Source: CANHBY01 sp046342195 (GTDB lineage Bacteria; Pseudomonadota; Gammaproteobacteria; Burkholderiales; Burkholderiaceae_C). Taken from it: a stretch of 64,000 nucleotides of DNA. Below the pieces are notes generated by a model. It saw nothing but the letters and a program-made list of their open reading frames with translations. It was not told where the DNA came from and did not search any database. Position numbers and translations under genes: made by a program. The stretch lies in the NCBI GenBank assembly GCA_046342195.1, contig JBKDQE010000026.1, positions 40,661 through 104,660 of the forward strand. Reading direction: 5' to 3'. Shown here piece by piece: positions 55,415-63,589 of the stretch. How positions within the stretch are numbered: the first letter of the stretch is position 1; every line of letters begins with the position of its first letter.

Positions 55415-56969
55415 GTCCTCCCAGCTTCTCCCGAATCACCAAGTCCAGCTCAGCGCCCTTCGCCATCTGCTCCGCCAGCTGAGCAGTCAGCCGCTCCATC
55501 TTTTCGTTGAACGCCTCGTCGTCGTCGTCCGTGGCCTCGGCGCCGACGTAGCGCCCCGGTGTCAGTACATGCCCATGCTCGGCAATTTCGGTGAGCTTCA
55601 CCGCACGGCAGAAGCCGGGCACGTCGGCGTAAGGCTCGTCCGCCCCGGCCTCGCCGCTCTGACGCCACCTTTGGACGGTCGAGGCGATGCGCTGGACGTC
55701 TTCGTCATCGAACACACGGGTCACCCGAGTGTCCATGCGCCCGAGCTTGCGGGCATCGATGAACAGCACCTCTCCGCGCCGGTCGCGCCCACCCTTGCTC
55801 TTGTCCTTGGCCAGGAACCACAGACACGCCGGAATTTGCGTGTTGAAGAACAGCTGCGGCGGCAGTGCCACCATCACCTCGACCACATCCGCCTCGACCA
55901 TCGCGCGGCGAATCTCGCCCTCGCTGTTTTGGTTGGACGACATGCTGCCGTTGGCCAGCACCACGCCAGCCTGTCCGCGTGGGGCAAGGTGGTGGAGGAT
56001 GTGCTGCAACCAGGCGTAGTTGGCGTTGCCGACCGGCGGCGTGCCATGCACCCAGCGCTTGTCGTCCAGCAGGCGGTCACCACCCCAATCACTGATATTG
56101 AATGGCGGATTCGCGAGGCAATAGTCCGCCTTCAAGTCCGGATGCTGGTCGCGGTGGAAGGTGTCGGCCGGTTCCTTGCCCAGGTTGAAGTCCATGCCCC
56201 GGATGGCCAGGTTCATGGCCACCAGGCGCCACGTGGTCGGGTTGGCCTCCTGCCCGTAGATGGAGATATCGCCGAACTTGCCGCCGTGGCTCTCGATGAA
56301 CTTCTCGCTCTGCACGAACATGCCGCCTGAGCCGCAGCAGGGGTCGTACACCTTGCCTTTGTGCGGGGCCAGCACCTCCACCAGCACCTTCACGACGCTG
56401 GCCGGCGTGTAGAACTGGCCGCCCTTCTTGCCCTCGGCGCTGGCGAACTGCCCCAAAAAATACTCGTATACCTCGCCCAGCAGGTCCTTGGCGTGGTGGC
56501 CTTCGCTGGACGTGAAGCCAATGGTGGAGATGAGGTCCACCAGTTCCCCGAGCTTGCCCGGCTCCAGCTGGGCCCGGCCGAAGCGCTTGTCGAGAATGCC
56601 CTTCAGGCGCGGGTTGTCCGCCTCGATGGCGTCAAGCGCTCCGTCGATGCGGGTGCCGATATCGGCCTGCTTCGCGTTGGCGCGGATGGTCTCCCAGCGC
56701 GCCGGCCCCGGCACCCAGAAGCAGTTGACCATCGTGTAGTAGTCGCGCTCCTCAGTGGCCAGGGCGCGGTCTTCGGCGTCCGGCAGGTACAGCTCGTTCG
56801 ACTCGTCGGCGAACGCGGCCTCCAGCTCAGCGCGGCGCTCGTCGAACGCATCACTGATGTACTTCAAAAAAATTAGGCCCAGGACGATGTGCTTGTACTC
56901 GGCCGCGTCCATCGACGAACGCAGCTTGTCAGCGGCGGCCCAGAGGGTCTTCTTCAGGTCTTGGTTCAT
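55398..56969 (-). CDS. hsdM: Type I restriction enzyme, M (methyltransferase) subunit
   Basis: N6-adenine methyltransferase. 523 residues: N-terminal HsdM helical domain (LRSSMDAAEYKHIVLGLIFLKYISDAF), AdoMet motif DPCCGSGGMF, catalytic NPPF in CLANPPFNISDWGG (about residue 290), GQFYTPASVV, and C-terminal helices. Type I enzymes need it for both protection and cleavage. It lies 27 bases downstream of the small ribbon-helix-helix gene. Confidence 0.96.
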   Translation of the reverse strand: MNQDLKKTLWAAADKLRSSMDAAEYKHIVLGLIFLKYISDAFDERRAELEAAFADESNELYLPDAEDRALATEERDYYTMVNCFWVPGPARWETIRANAKQADIGTRIDGALDAIEADNPRLKGILDKRFGRAQLEPGKLGELVDLISTIGFTSSEGHHAKDLLGEVYEYFLGQFASAEGKKGGQFYTPASVVKVLVEVLAPHKGKVYDPCCGSGGMFVQSEKFIESHGGKFGDISIYGQEANPTTWRLVAMNLAIRGMDFNLGKEPADTFHRDQHPDLKADYCLANPPFNISDWGGDRLLDDKRWVHGTPPVGNANYAWLQHILHHLAPRGQAGVVLANGSMSSNQNSEGEIRRAMVEADVVEVMVALPPQLFFNTQIPACLWFLAKDKSKGGRDRRGEVLFIDARKLGRMDTRVTRVFDDEDVQRIASTVQRWRQSGEAGADEPYADVPGFCRAVKLTEIAEHGHVLTPGRYVGAEATDDDDEAFNEKMERLTAQLAEQMAKGAELDLVIREKLGGLGYAV

Positions 56970-56996
56970 CGTTCTCCCTATCCCTTGCCTGCGGGG

Positions 56997-57194
56997 TCAG
57001 CGCCGGCCTATCTTGCTTTTGCCCACCGAGGCGGCTGGCGACGGCGCGTGCCCGTGGGCGCGGCAGTACTCCAGCACCATGACCTCCAGCATCGAGGCCA
57101 GGCTTCTTCGCTCGGCTTCGGCGGCAGACGCCAGGGCCGCCTTGATATCGGGCGGCACACGAACACTGATGACTTCGGTCTTGGTGATGGCCAT
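56997..57194 (-). CDS. Ribbon-helix-helix regulator heading the restriction operon
   Basis: 65 residues. ITKTEVISVRVPPDIKAAL (beta strand) followed by two helices (ASAAEAERRSLASMLEVMVLEY) is the CopG/Arc-type fold, with a basic tail ending GRR. An AGGAGAG ribosome site precedes the ATG, and a perfect 20-bp palindrome lies 13 bases upstream, the expected operator for such a dimer. It probably represses its own operon, including hsdM, hsdS, hsdR and the two extra genes. Confidence 0.8.
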   Translation of the reverse strand: MAITKTEVISVRVPPDIKAALASAAEAERRSLASMLEVMVLEYCRAHGHAPSPAASVGKSKIGRR

Positions 57195-57207
57195 GGTGGC
57201 TCTCCTA

Positions 57208-57227
57208 GCAAAACGCTAGCGTTTTGC
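57208..57227. promoter_or_regulatory. Perfect 20-bp palindrome, likely operator of the restriction operon
   Basis: GCAAAACGCTAGCGTTTTGC, symmetrical without mismatch, just upstream of the ribbon-helix-helix gene start. Confidence 0.75.
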
Positions 57228-57424
57228 AAAGCGTAACCGATAAGTGCCCAATCGCCGCCCACCGCGGCCTCATTCCTTGGGGGAGATGGGCCTACAGGCC
57301 GGGGGGATGAGCCCGAATTTGTGGGTTGGTCAGGAATTCCGGCCAGGACGGGAGACTTTCTGACCCCAGGCTTCGCCAATCTCTCGCATATGTATGGACA
57401 GACCTTGAACACCTGCGTCGTCCG

Positions 57425-58858
57425 TCAGCCCACGCTCCTGCAGTACCCATGAGCACTCGCCCGGCTGATGCCCAGCCGCTGGGCAATCTCGCCAAGACTG
57501 TGCCCCTGGTCACGCAGTGCGCGCGCTATTTCAGCCTTCTGCTGCGCGGCCTTCTCGTAGTCGGTGCGCAGCAACCTTCCAGCCGACCGGCGTTCTGCTT
57601 CTTTGCGCGCTCGGTCGCGGTTGCGCCTCTCATCGGGCGAGACGATGGTGCGCAGCTGAGTCATCTCCTTGCTGCTGATGCTGAGCCAGTCGATGAGCGT
57701 GCTGTTCTTGAACCGATAGCGCGGGTCGACGGGCTGCCCCAGGAACTCGACCGTCTCGCCCTTGGCAGCAGCTTCGAGTCGCCGCTGAACCGACGAGATG
57801 CAGGCCGCGAGCTCTTGTGCCGACCAGGTTGGGGCGAACTCCTGCCCGAGCTCCAGGACTTCGCTGCGAAAGTGGGGCGCCACCAGGGCCGAAGCCAGAA
57901 AGCAGGCTCCCAGGAACACGAAAAGATTTCGCTGACCGCTCGGCATTCCACCGACCCCGTGACGCAGTTCAGCCAACTTGCGGAGGTCTGCGAGCCGGTC
58001 CCACGCGAGCTCGCTCGGAATGATGCGACGAGCGTTGGCCAGACGGCCCGACTCAACAAGCTGCAGCCGGCGTACGGGCTTGTAGGGCTCGGGAAGCGGC
58101 GGGCCGACAAGTTTGTCGTACTCGATGCGCTCAGCAAATTCAGAGCGCTGGGCGGCCAGCTCGTGCCGAGTCAATGGGAGAACGTCATCGAAGAAGCTGT
58201 CGAAGGGGTACACCGCGACCCCGGCAGGCCCGACGGCGCCACCAAGCGTCGCCACGCGCTGGAGATACACCACCCGCACGAGGTCACCGCTGCGGCTGTT
58301 GACGGAGCCGACCAGTCGCAGCACGCGGGAGGCGTCTAACGCTCTCAGGTCTGCGCCCATGGGCGATAGGCGACTACCCAGCTCTTTTTGCAGTGCCTGC
58401 CACCGGGGCAACGCGCTGGAGGGAATCGGGCGCTCGAGCAGCCATTTCGCCTGTAGCCCACGGCCGGAGTACACGACGATGCTGGGCGGCGGGATGCGAG
58501 CGTCGTCGCAGTGACGCAGCAGTCGGTCTGTCAACGCTTCGGCCGGTTGGCCATAGAGCGAATCGAGCTTGTACGTGTCCAAGTCGACGTAGCAACAGGT
58601 CAGCCGACTGCAACTGACGACGCGCCGATTGGGCCGAAAAAATTCGTTCTGTGCGATGTACAAGTCTTGGTTGTGCAGGCGCTGGTCCCGAAGTGCCGAA
58701 GGCAACTCATGAAGGCGGACTGCGAGTTGGCGCGGCATGCCGCCAGGCCTCAGCAATGCGGTGAAGCCGGAGCGTTCGGTGTCGTGATACAGCAGCGGTT
58801 CGTCGACCGTCGCGTCGAAGCGCTCGTCATGCTTGAGCGCAAGTTGAAGTTGTGCCAT
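57425..58858 (-). CDS. Replication / primase-like protein (AEP or RepB-primase type) with C-terminal helix-turn-helix
   Basis: 477 residues. CYVDLDTYK (residues about 88-96) has the hydrophobic-D-h-D pattern of archaeo-eukaryotic primases; VVYSGRGLQAKWLLERPIP resembles the RepB-primase SGRG segment, and DASRVLRLVGSVNSRSGD the third motif. The C-terminus (GHSLGEIAQRLGISRASAHGYC) is a helix-turn-helix. Such proteins prime or start replication of plasmids and satellite-like islands. In this island it could allow the excised circle to copy itself. Alternative: a relaxosome accessory protein. Confidence 0.65.
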   Translation of the reverse strand: MAQLQLALKHDERFDATVDEPLLYHDTERSGFTALLRPGGMPRQLAVRLHELPSALRDQRLHNQDLYIAQNEFFRPNRRVVSCSRLTCCYVDLDTYKLDSLYGQPAEALTDRLLRHCDDARIPPPSIVVYSGRGLQAKWLLERPIPSSALPRWQALQKELGSRLSPMGADLRALDASRVLRLVGSVNSRSGDLVRVVYLQRVATLGGAVGPAGVAVYPFDSFFDDVLPLTRHELAAQRSEFAERIEYDKLVGPPLPEPYKPVRRLQLVESGRLANARRIIPSELAWDRLADLRKLAELRHGVGGMPSGQRNLFVFLGACFLASALVAPHFRSEVLELGQEFAPTWSAQELAACISSVQRRLEAAAKGETVEFLGQPVDPRYRFKNSTLIDWLSISSKEMTQLRTIVSPDERRNRDRARKEAERRSAGRLLRTDYEKAAQQKAEIARALRDQGHSLGEIAQRLGISRASAHGYCRSVG

Positions 58859-59058
58859 TTGGGCCTCCCGATGGGGAGCCCTGCCGGCATAAGTCGGTTG
58901 CTATACGTCTCACTGGTACTCCCACGCGCCCTGCATCTCGTCTGCCGCCAAGCTCAGAGATGCGGGGCGATGTTTTTGCGGCCCGCCCCGTGCGGTCCGC
59001 TCGGGCTGTGTAGCGACGGCATAAACAAGAGGGCCGACGCTTAGGTCGGCCCGTGGAA

Positions 59059-59706
59059 TCAATGCATCACCGAGTGGCTCAGCGCCTGGAGCTCAGCGGT
59101 TGCGCGCACGAGCGATGGCGGCAGCACGGTCATGACCAGCACATCCGGGCTCAAGGGGGCCCACTGGCGCCCCTGCGGTTCTCCCATCCTCAGACCGGCC
59201 ACGTCATGGGTGAGCTCAAGCAGGGAGCCAAGCATCACCTCAGAGTCTTCGCTGTCGTCTTCGACCAGGGCGGCCAATGCCAGGGAGCTGTCTGGCCCCA
59301 TGCTGACCTTCAGATTCAACTGCTGCCCATCCTCTTCCGCCGTCATGCACAGCCGCAGAGGCTCGCCGGGTGGCAGCTTGGCCAGCGCTTCTCGCAGCTC
59401 ACGCCCAACAAGCGGCAACACGAGTCGCAGCTGTACCTCCCCCAGCTCAAAAGCCGCCACAAGTGCTGAGCACAAGTCCGAAGTGGTCATCAGCTCGACG
59501 CAGCGTTTCCAGCGCCCGCGCCTCATGCGGTCCATGAACTTGGCCGGCACGATGCCGTGCAGGACCATCAGGCCAGTGTCTGTTTCGTCCGGGGCGAAGA
59601 GCCCATGCTCGGCCTCGAGCAGCAGGGTGGCCACGGCGAACTGTCCATTCGCTCGCATGCTGCTGATGGCACGCATGCGGACCGCTTGCTCAGTCTTCGA
59701 ATTCAT
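59059..59706 (-). CDS. Unknown island protein next to attR
   Basis: About 215 residues from the Met at 59706 (MNSKTEQAVRMRAISSMRANGQF); the frame extends to 59817. Helical N-terminus, then a beta-rich part (LRLCMTAEEDGQQLNLKVSMG) and an acidic stretch VEDDSEDSEVM. Not recognised. Last gene inside the right end of the island. Confidence 0.5.
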   Translation of the reverse strand: MNSKTEQAVRMRAISSMRANGQFAVATLLLEAEHGLFAPDETDTGLMVLHGIVPAKFMDRMRRGRWKRCVELMTTSDLCSALVAAFELGEVQLRLVLPLVGRELREALAKLPPGEPLRLCMTAEEDGQQLNLKVSMGPDSSLALAALVEDDSEDSEVMLGSLLELTHDVAGLRMGEPQGRQWAPLSPDVLVMTVLPPSLVRATAELQALSHSVMH

Positions 59707-59993
59707 TCTTTTGTCCTGTGTCGCGCGGAATTGCGCAATGCGTGTAGGCACGTTGATGAATGCGGGTCCGAGCAGGATGTCCTGTGGGGCTGCTTGGAGA
59801 CGGCAAGCGTTGAGCAATTCGCGGTGCCGAGCGCTACACCCTGTCAGTGCTGGGTCTCTGCGGACGTCGGAGGTCGGTCGGCAGAGCAGGGCGGCCGAGG
59901 CTTGGGAAAAGGGTCGAGATGGGCTAAACTACGCGTCGCGGAGCGTCCTCATCTGTCACACAGAGTGCGCCCGCCGGCTGTGTAACAGCTCAA

Positions 59994-60009
59994 GCTAAGT
60001 GCTTGATTT
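59994..60009. promoter_or_regulatory. Integrase arm-like site beside attR
   Basis: GCTAAGTGCTTGATTT, 14 of 16 bases equal to the copy at 41275-41290 beside attL. Confidence 0.5.
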
Positions 60010-60038
60010 GAAAGAGATTTTGCTGGTGGCCAGTGGTT

Positions 60039-60057
60039 TCCCATCAGCCACCCCACC
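60039..60057. repeat. attR of the genomic island
   Basis: TCCCATCAGCCACCCCACC, one mismatch from 41241-41259. It repeats the 3' end of tRNA-His without the rest of the gene, marking the right border. The island is therefore about 18.8 kb. Confidence 0.8.
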
Positions 60058-60075
60058 GAATACCGTTAGCGCGCG

Positions 60076-60109
60076 CAAGGCCTTGATTCCCAACGGAATC
60101 AGGGCCTTG
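60076..60109 (+). promoter_or_regulatory. Hairpin in the leader of the second, broken integrase
   Basis: CAAGGCCTTGATTCC (60076-60090) pairs with GGAATCAGGGCCTTG (60095-60109). It occupies the same place as the inverted repeat before the intact integrase. Confidence 0.6.
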
Positions 60110-60171
60110 TTGCTTCAAGGTTAAACCGCGGTTGCAACATGGTCTGTCACATAACCTCGCGGAACAGACCA

Positions 60172-60212
60172 TGAAAGCCATCGCCGAAAACATCTACACC
60201 CGCAGCCAGCAC
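60172..60212 (+). pseudogene. First codons of a second integrase, truncated
   Basis: MKAIAENIYTRSQHN matches the start of the intact integrase (MKQIAEHLYARGKAGN), and the 40 bases before it (GGTCTGTCACA, then ACC-ATGAAA) match too. The likeness then ends where a transposase fragment begins. Confidence 0.75.
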
Positions 60213-60330
60213 AATACACGCTGGAGTACAAGCTCAAGGCGGTGAGGCAGGTGAAGGCTGGGCAGGCCATTGCGGTGACGGCCCGGGTGTTGGGCATTGC
60301 CAAGACCACGCCAGGCTACATTCTTCACTG
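60212..60330 (+). pseudogene. IS3-type transposase OrfA fragment
   Basis: YTLEYKLKAVRQVKAGQAIA then VTARVLGIAKTT is the N-terminal helix-turn-helix of an IS3-family OrfA. Beyond GIAKTT the family sequence is lost. It sits directly on the truncated integrase start. Confidence 0.7.
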
Positions 60331-60458
60331 GGCTAGGTCAGCCCGATGCAATTTGAACAACGCTGGTTCACGGCACAGCGTAAAAAGGCCGCGTAAACCA
60401 CAGATTAACGACTCCGGGAAAGAGGGACAAGGTCAATCTCGCGGGGCCTCCGAAAATG
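60331..60458. other. Decayed sequence after the transposase fragment
   Basis: No gene recognised in this 128-base stretch. Confidence 0.4.
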
Positions 60459-60489
60459 AAAACGCCCAACCGGGAACGGTCAGGCGTTT
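60459..60489 (+). terminator. Hairpin before repeat copy 1
   Basis: AAAACGCC (60459-60466) and GGCGTTT (60483-60489), with an inner ACCG-GGAA-CGGT hairpin. Confidence 0.6.
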
Positions 60490-60492
60490 GGT

Positions 60493-60585
60493 ATTGGTGG
60501 TGTAGTTTCCCACTAGAGGAAACCGCCCTGCTGTAGAAGCAGGGATACTATGGATGTGACTGTACATCATGCGGAAGTCCGGGGA
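60493..60585 (+). repeat. 93-bp repeat, copy 1, before the abiE pair
   Basis: Same length and more than 80 per cent equal to 61728-61820. It holds GTTTCC/GGAAAC and CCCTGCT/AGCAGGG hairpins and ends in ATGCGGAAGTCCGGGGA. Confidence 0.8.
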
Positions 60586-60740
60586 AAGAGTGAATGCCCC
60601 CGCGCACTTCCCCGCTGGTTCGGGCTGCGATGGTCTGCGGTTCGACTTCCAAGAAGGGGAACCAAACACGACTGCATCAAGATGTTCCTTTTTTTCGTCG
60701 AAATATTGCATTGAACGAATAAACGGAACATACTTTCACC

Positions 60741-61172
60741 ATGCTCGCCGACACCCACACCCAGCGCGTCCTTGATCTGGCCAACCAGAAGGGGCTGCTG
60801 CGCGCCAGCGATCTGGACGCCATTGATGCGCCCCGGGTCGTCCTGACGCGCCTGACCGCCGCTGGTGTTCTGGACAGAGTCGGACGCGGGCTGTACCGCT
60901 TGCCAGATGCGCAGGGGTCGGAATTCGAAAGTCTCGTGACCGTCGCCACCAACGTGCCGCAAGCCGTGTTCTGCCTGCTCACAGGTTTACAGCGCGGCCA
61001 AGACGGTCGTGGACTGCTTTAAGCACCGCAACAAAATCGGCCTGGACGTGGCGCTGGAGGCGCTGAAGGACGTTCGCGCCAAGCGCAAGGCAACGGCGGA
61101 CGACCTGTGGCACTACGCGAAGGTCTGCCGCGTGGCCAACGTGATGCGCCCCTACCTGGAGGCCACCGAATG
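60741..61172 (+). pseudogene. AbiEi-like antitoxin, internally deleted and frameshifted
   Basis: The N-terminal winged-helix domain is intact (RVLDLANQKGLLRASDLDAI, LTRLTAAGVLDRVGRGLYRL), up to VFCLLT. The C-terminal domain resumes in another frame at about 60985 (YSAAKTVVDCFKHRNKIG, later DLWHYAKVCRVANVMRPYLE) and overlaps the abiEii start. About 95 residues of the middle are missing and the frame is broken, so full-length antitoxin cannot be made. A 93-residue N-terminal peptide could still be translated. Confidence 0.8.
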
Positions 61173-61679
61173 AACGACATCGCGGCTTCCGTGCGCGCCC
61201 GCCTGCTGTTCACACTGTGGTACGACATGCCACACCGGGCCACACGCGACGCCGATCTGTTGGGTTTCGGTGCCAGTGATCTGGAGTCAGTGGCCCACGT
61301 ATTCCGGGACATCGCAGCCGTACCGGTCGACGACGGTATCGTGTTCGACCCTGCCTCCGTCGTAGTCGATGAGATCCGCAAGGAAGCTGGCTACGGTGGC
61401 GTTCGCGTGATGATTGCAGGCGAACGAGAAACTCTGGACACCGATCTGCTGGCCCAGGCGATCAAGGCCACGTTTGAAAGACGGGGCATGGCAGTTCCTG
61501 AAACGCTGCCAGTCGGCCTGACGGACGAGTTTGCACACGATTCCTCGCGGCAGGCATTGTGGCTGGCGTTTCTGAAGAAGAACGAGCTTGCCCACGAACC
61601 CTTGACCGCCATCGTGCATCGGCTGCGGGCGGCATTGGAACCAGCGTTGAACCGTGCGGCAGAGTCCTCATTGAAATAA
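61170..61679 (+). pseudogene. AbiEii-like nucleotidyltransferase toxin with in-frame deletions
   Basis: MNDIAASVRARLL is joined directly to FTLWYDMPHRATRDADLLGFG; the roughly 45 residues that normally lie between them, including the KGA motif of the nucleotidyltransferase fold, are missing. A second loss removes the middle, after GYGGVRVMIAGE, where the metal and lysine-containing part should be; the C-terminal part (LLAQAIKATFERRGMAVPETLP) is present. The frame stays open (169 residues), but the enzyme core is gone, so it is very probably inactive. Confidence 0.75.
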
Positions 61680-61713
61680 AAAGAGGGACAACAGCACGCT
61701 GTGTCCCTCTTTT
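61679..61713 (+). terminator. Rho-independent terminator after abiEii
   Basis: AAAAGAGGGACA (61679-61690) pairs perfectly with TGTCCCTCTTTT (61702-61713), 12 bp with its own T run. Confidence 0.9.
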
Positions 61714-61727
61714 GATGTAAACGGGTG

Positions 61728-61820
61728 ATTGGTGGTGTAGTTCCCCTTTAGAGGAAACCGCCTTGCCGTACAGGCAGGGATACCGTGGGCGTGATTGTAC
61801 ACCATGCGGAAGTCCGGGGA
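61728..61820 (+). repeat. 93-bp repeat, copy 2, before the higBA pair
   Basis: Counterpart of 60493-60585. The second hairpin is CCTTGCC/GGCAGGG; relative to copy 1 the pair T-A has become C-G, a compensated change that keeps the stem. Confidence 0.8.
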
Positions 61821-61980
61821 CAGTTCGGCTTCTACCGCGCACTCCCTACCTTCTCGGGGCTCCGGTCGGCTCGCCTTCATCGGCAACCAGCTTCCTGCCG
61901 GCAGCTCGAACTTGCCCCGGGCGACTGTGATCTGGTTCGCCGGCATGCACCAACTTCCCTCTCTTCATCGGAGTCCGCCA

Positions 61981-62009
61981 TTGACATTTCCCTTTTTGGG
62001 AAATACAAT
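61981..62009 (+). promoter_or_regulatory. higBA promoter with built-in operator
   Basis: TTGACA (61981-61986), then the palindrome TTTCCCTTTTTGGGAAA filling all 17 spacer bases (61987-62003), then TACAAT (62004-62009). An antitoxin bound here would block RNA polymerase. Confidence 0.85.
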
Positions 62010-62040
62010 GCAGACCTGACCATGAACACATCGTCCCTAC

Positions 62041-62325
62041 ATGCGAATTCTGGGTTTGCCCATCCTCGAGGCGTTCAAAAAAGATCATGCAGCCTCGCGT
62101 GGGCCACTGGACGCGTGGCAGACGGATGTCGAGCGTGAGAACTGGAAAACGTCGCATGACATCAAGCGCAGATACAGAAGCGCGGATTTCTTGGCCGACA
62201 ACAGAGTCATCTTTGACATCAAGGGCAACTCATATCGGCTTGTGGTCAAGGTCCGATATCAGAACGGACTGGTGGTTGTGGAGTGGGTCGGGACACATGC
62301 CGAGTACGACAAGAAAAAGTTCTAG
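62041..62325 (+). CDS. higB: HigB-family mRNA interferase toxin
   Basis: 94 residues. Ribosome-dependent RNase fold: LDAWQTDVERENWKTSHDIKRRYRSADFL, then NRVIFDIKGNSYRLVVKV and the closing VEWVGTHAEYDKKKF, which match HigB closely (the catalytic region includes the late His/Tyr). An ATG at 62022 is in a different frame and is not used. The antitoxin gene follows after 42 bases. All expected residues are intact. Confidence 0.92.
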   Translation: MRILGLPILEAFKKDHAASRGPLDAWQTDVERENWKTSHDIKRRYRSADFLADNRVIFDIKGNSYRLVVKVRYQNGLVVVEWVGTHAEYDKKKF

Positions 62326-62367
62326 GCAGACGTGTGTAAGGCAAGCAAACGACAGGTGGAGATGGCG

Positions 62368-63582
62368 ATGAATGTGAAGATCATCAAGAGTGCGGAAGAC
62401 TACGAAGCAGCGATGGCGCGCTTGTCTGCGCTCATGTCGCTTGACCCCAAGGCCAACTCTAAAGAAGAAAACGAGCTCGAGCTGCTGGCCTTGGTCATCC
62501 AGGACTTCGAACGCCAAACCGTTCCCCCGGTCAAGGCCGACCCGATCGAGTCGATTCTTTTCCGCATGGATCAGATGCAGCTCTCCCGCAAGGATCTGAT
62601 CCCTTACATCGGCTCGATCTCCAAGGTCTCGGAGGTGCTGTCGCGCAAGCGCCCACTGTCCCTGCCCATGATTCGCCGACTCAACCAGGGCTTGGGCATC
62701 CCCGCAGACATCCTGATCGAAGACGTCGAAACGGACAGTTCGGTCGTCGATCAGGAGCCGAAGATGGACTTCACACGGTTCCCACTCAAGGAAATGCTGG
62801 AGCGAGGCTGCTTCGGGGATTTCGAAGGGAATGCACAGCGTCTCAAAGAATACGCCGAAGATCTGTTCAGAAAATTCATGCAAGACCTGCTGCCCAAGCA
62901 AGTCAGTCCGGCTTTTCTGCGCGCTCCGATGCATCAGCGCGGGGATCGCCAAGCAGATGAGATGGCTCTCTTGGCTTGGCGTATGTGCGTCTTGCGGCAA
63001 GCGCGAGCAGTCAACGCCGTCAGAGAGTACAAGCACGGAACCATCACACCGGCCTGGATGCGTGAGCTGGCCAAGCTGTCCACATTCGATGAGGGGCCAA
63101 AACTTGCGCGCGAGTACCTTGCGCGCCACGGCATCACGCTAGTCATCGAAAAGCACTTCAAACGCACCTTCCTCGATGGCGCTGCAATGCTCGACAACGA
63201 TCGACCGATCGTCGCCCTGACGTTGCGACATGACAGATTCGACAACTTCTGGTTTGCCTTGCTCCACGAGTTGGCGCACGTTGCCAAGCATCTGACAGCC
63301 GAGGCCCCGGTGTTCATCGACGACTTGGATCGCAGCAATTCCCAAAAGGTCGAAGCGGAAGCCGATGCCATGGCCGGGGAAGCATTGATCCCTAAAAAGA
63401 GCTGGCGTACGGCCAAAGTGCGGACAACGCTTCTGTCCGAAGACGCCATTGCTTTCGCCGATGAGATCGGCGTGCATCCGGCCATCGTGGCAGGACGTCT
63501 GCGCCACGAAGAGAAGAACTTCCGCCTGCTCTCGCACCTCATCGGCAAGACGGGACAGGTCAGTCAGCTACTGGGTCGATGA
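62368..63582 (+). CDS. higA: HigA-type antitoxin fused to an ImmA/IrrE-like zinc peptidase
   Basis: About 404 residues. The first about 125 residues are HigA-like: KIIKSAEDYEAAMARLSALM, then the helix-turn-helix LSRKDLIPYIGSISKVSEVLSRKRPLSLPMIRRLNQGL. The C-terminal half is an ImmA/IrrE domain with the zinc motif HELAH (about residue 300) and EAEADAMAGEALIP further on. ImmA-type peptidases cut repressors after a signal, so the antitoxin may carry its own release device. The start at 62368 has AGGTGG eight bases upstream; ATG 62362 is an alternative. Confidence 0.9.
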   Translation: MNVKIIKSAEDYEAAMARLSALMSLDPKANSKEENELELLALVIQDFERQTVPPVKADPIESILFRMDQMQLSRKDLIPYIGSISKVSEVLSRKRPLSLPMIRRLNQGLGIPADILIEDVETDSSVVDQEPKMDFTRFPLKEMLERGCFGDFEGNAQRLKEYAEDLFRKFMQDLLPKQVSPAFLRAPMHQRGDRQADEMALLAWRMCVLRQARAVNAVREYKHGTITPAWMRELAKLSTFDEGPKLAREYLARHGITLVIEKHFKRTFLDGAAMLDNDRPIVALTLRHDRFDNFWFALLHELAHVAKHLTAEAPVFIDDLDRSNSQKVEAEADAMAGEALIPKKSWRTAKVRTTLLSEDAIAFADEIGVHPAIVAGRLRHEEKNFRLLSHLIGKTGQVSQLLGR

Positions 63583-63589
63583 ACAAAAG

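Noticed and set aside
61728..61820. Resemblance of TTGCCGTACAGGCAG to the hairpin of type I-F CRISPR repeats
   Set aside because: Only the stem-loop is alike; there are two copies 1.2 kb apart, no spacers and no cas genes.
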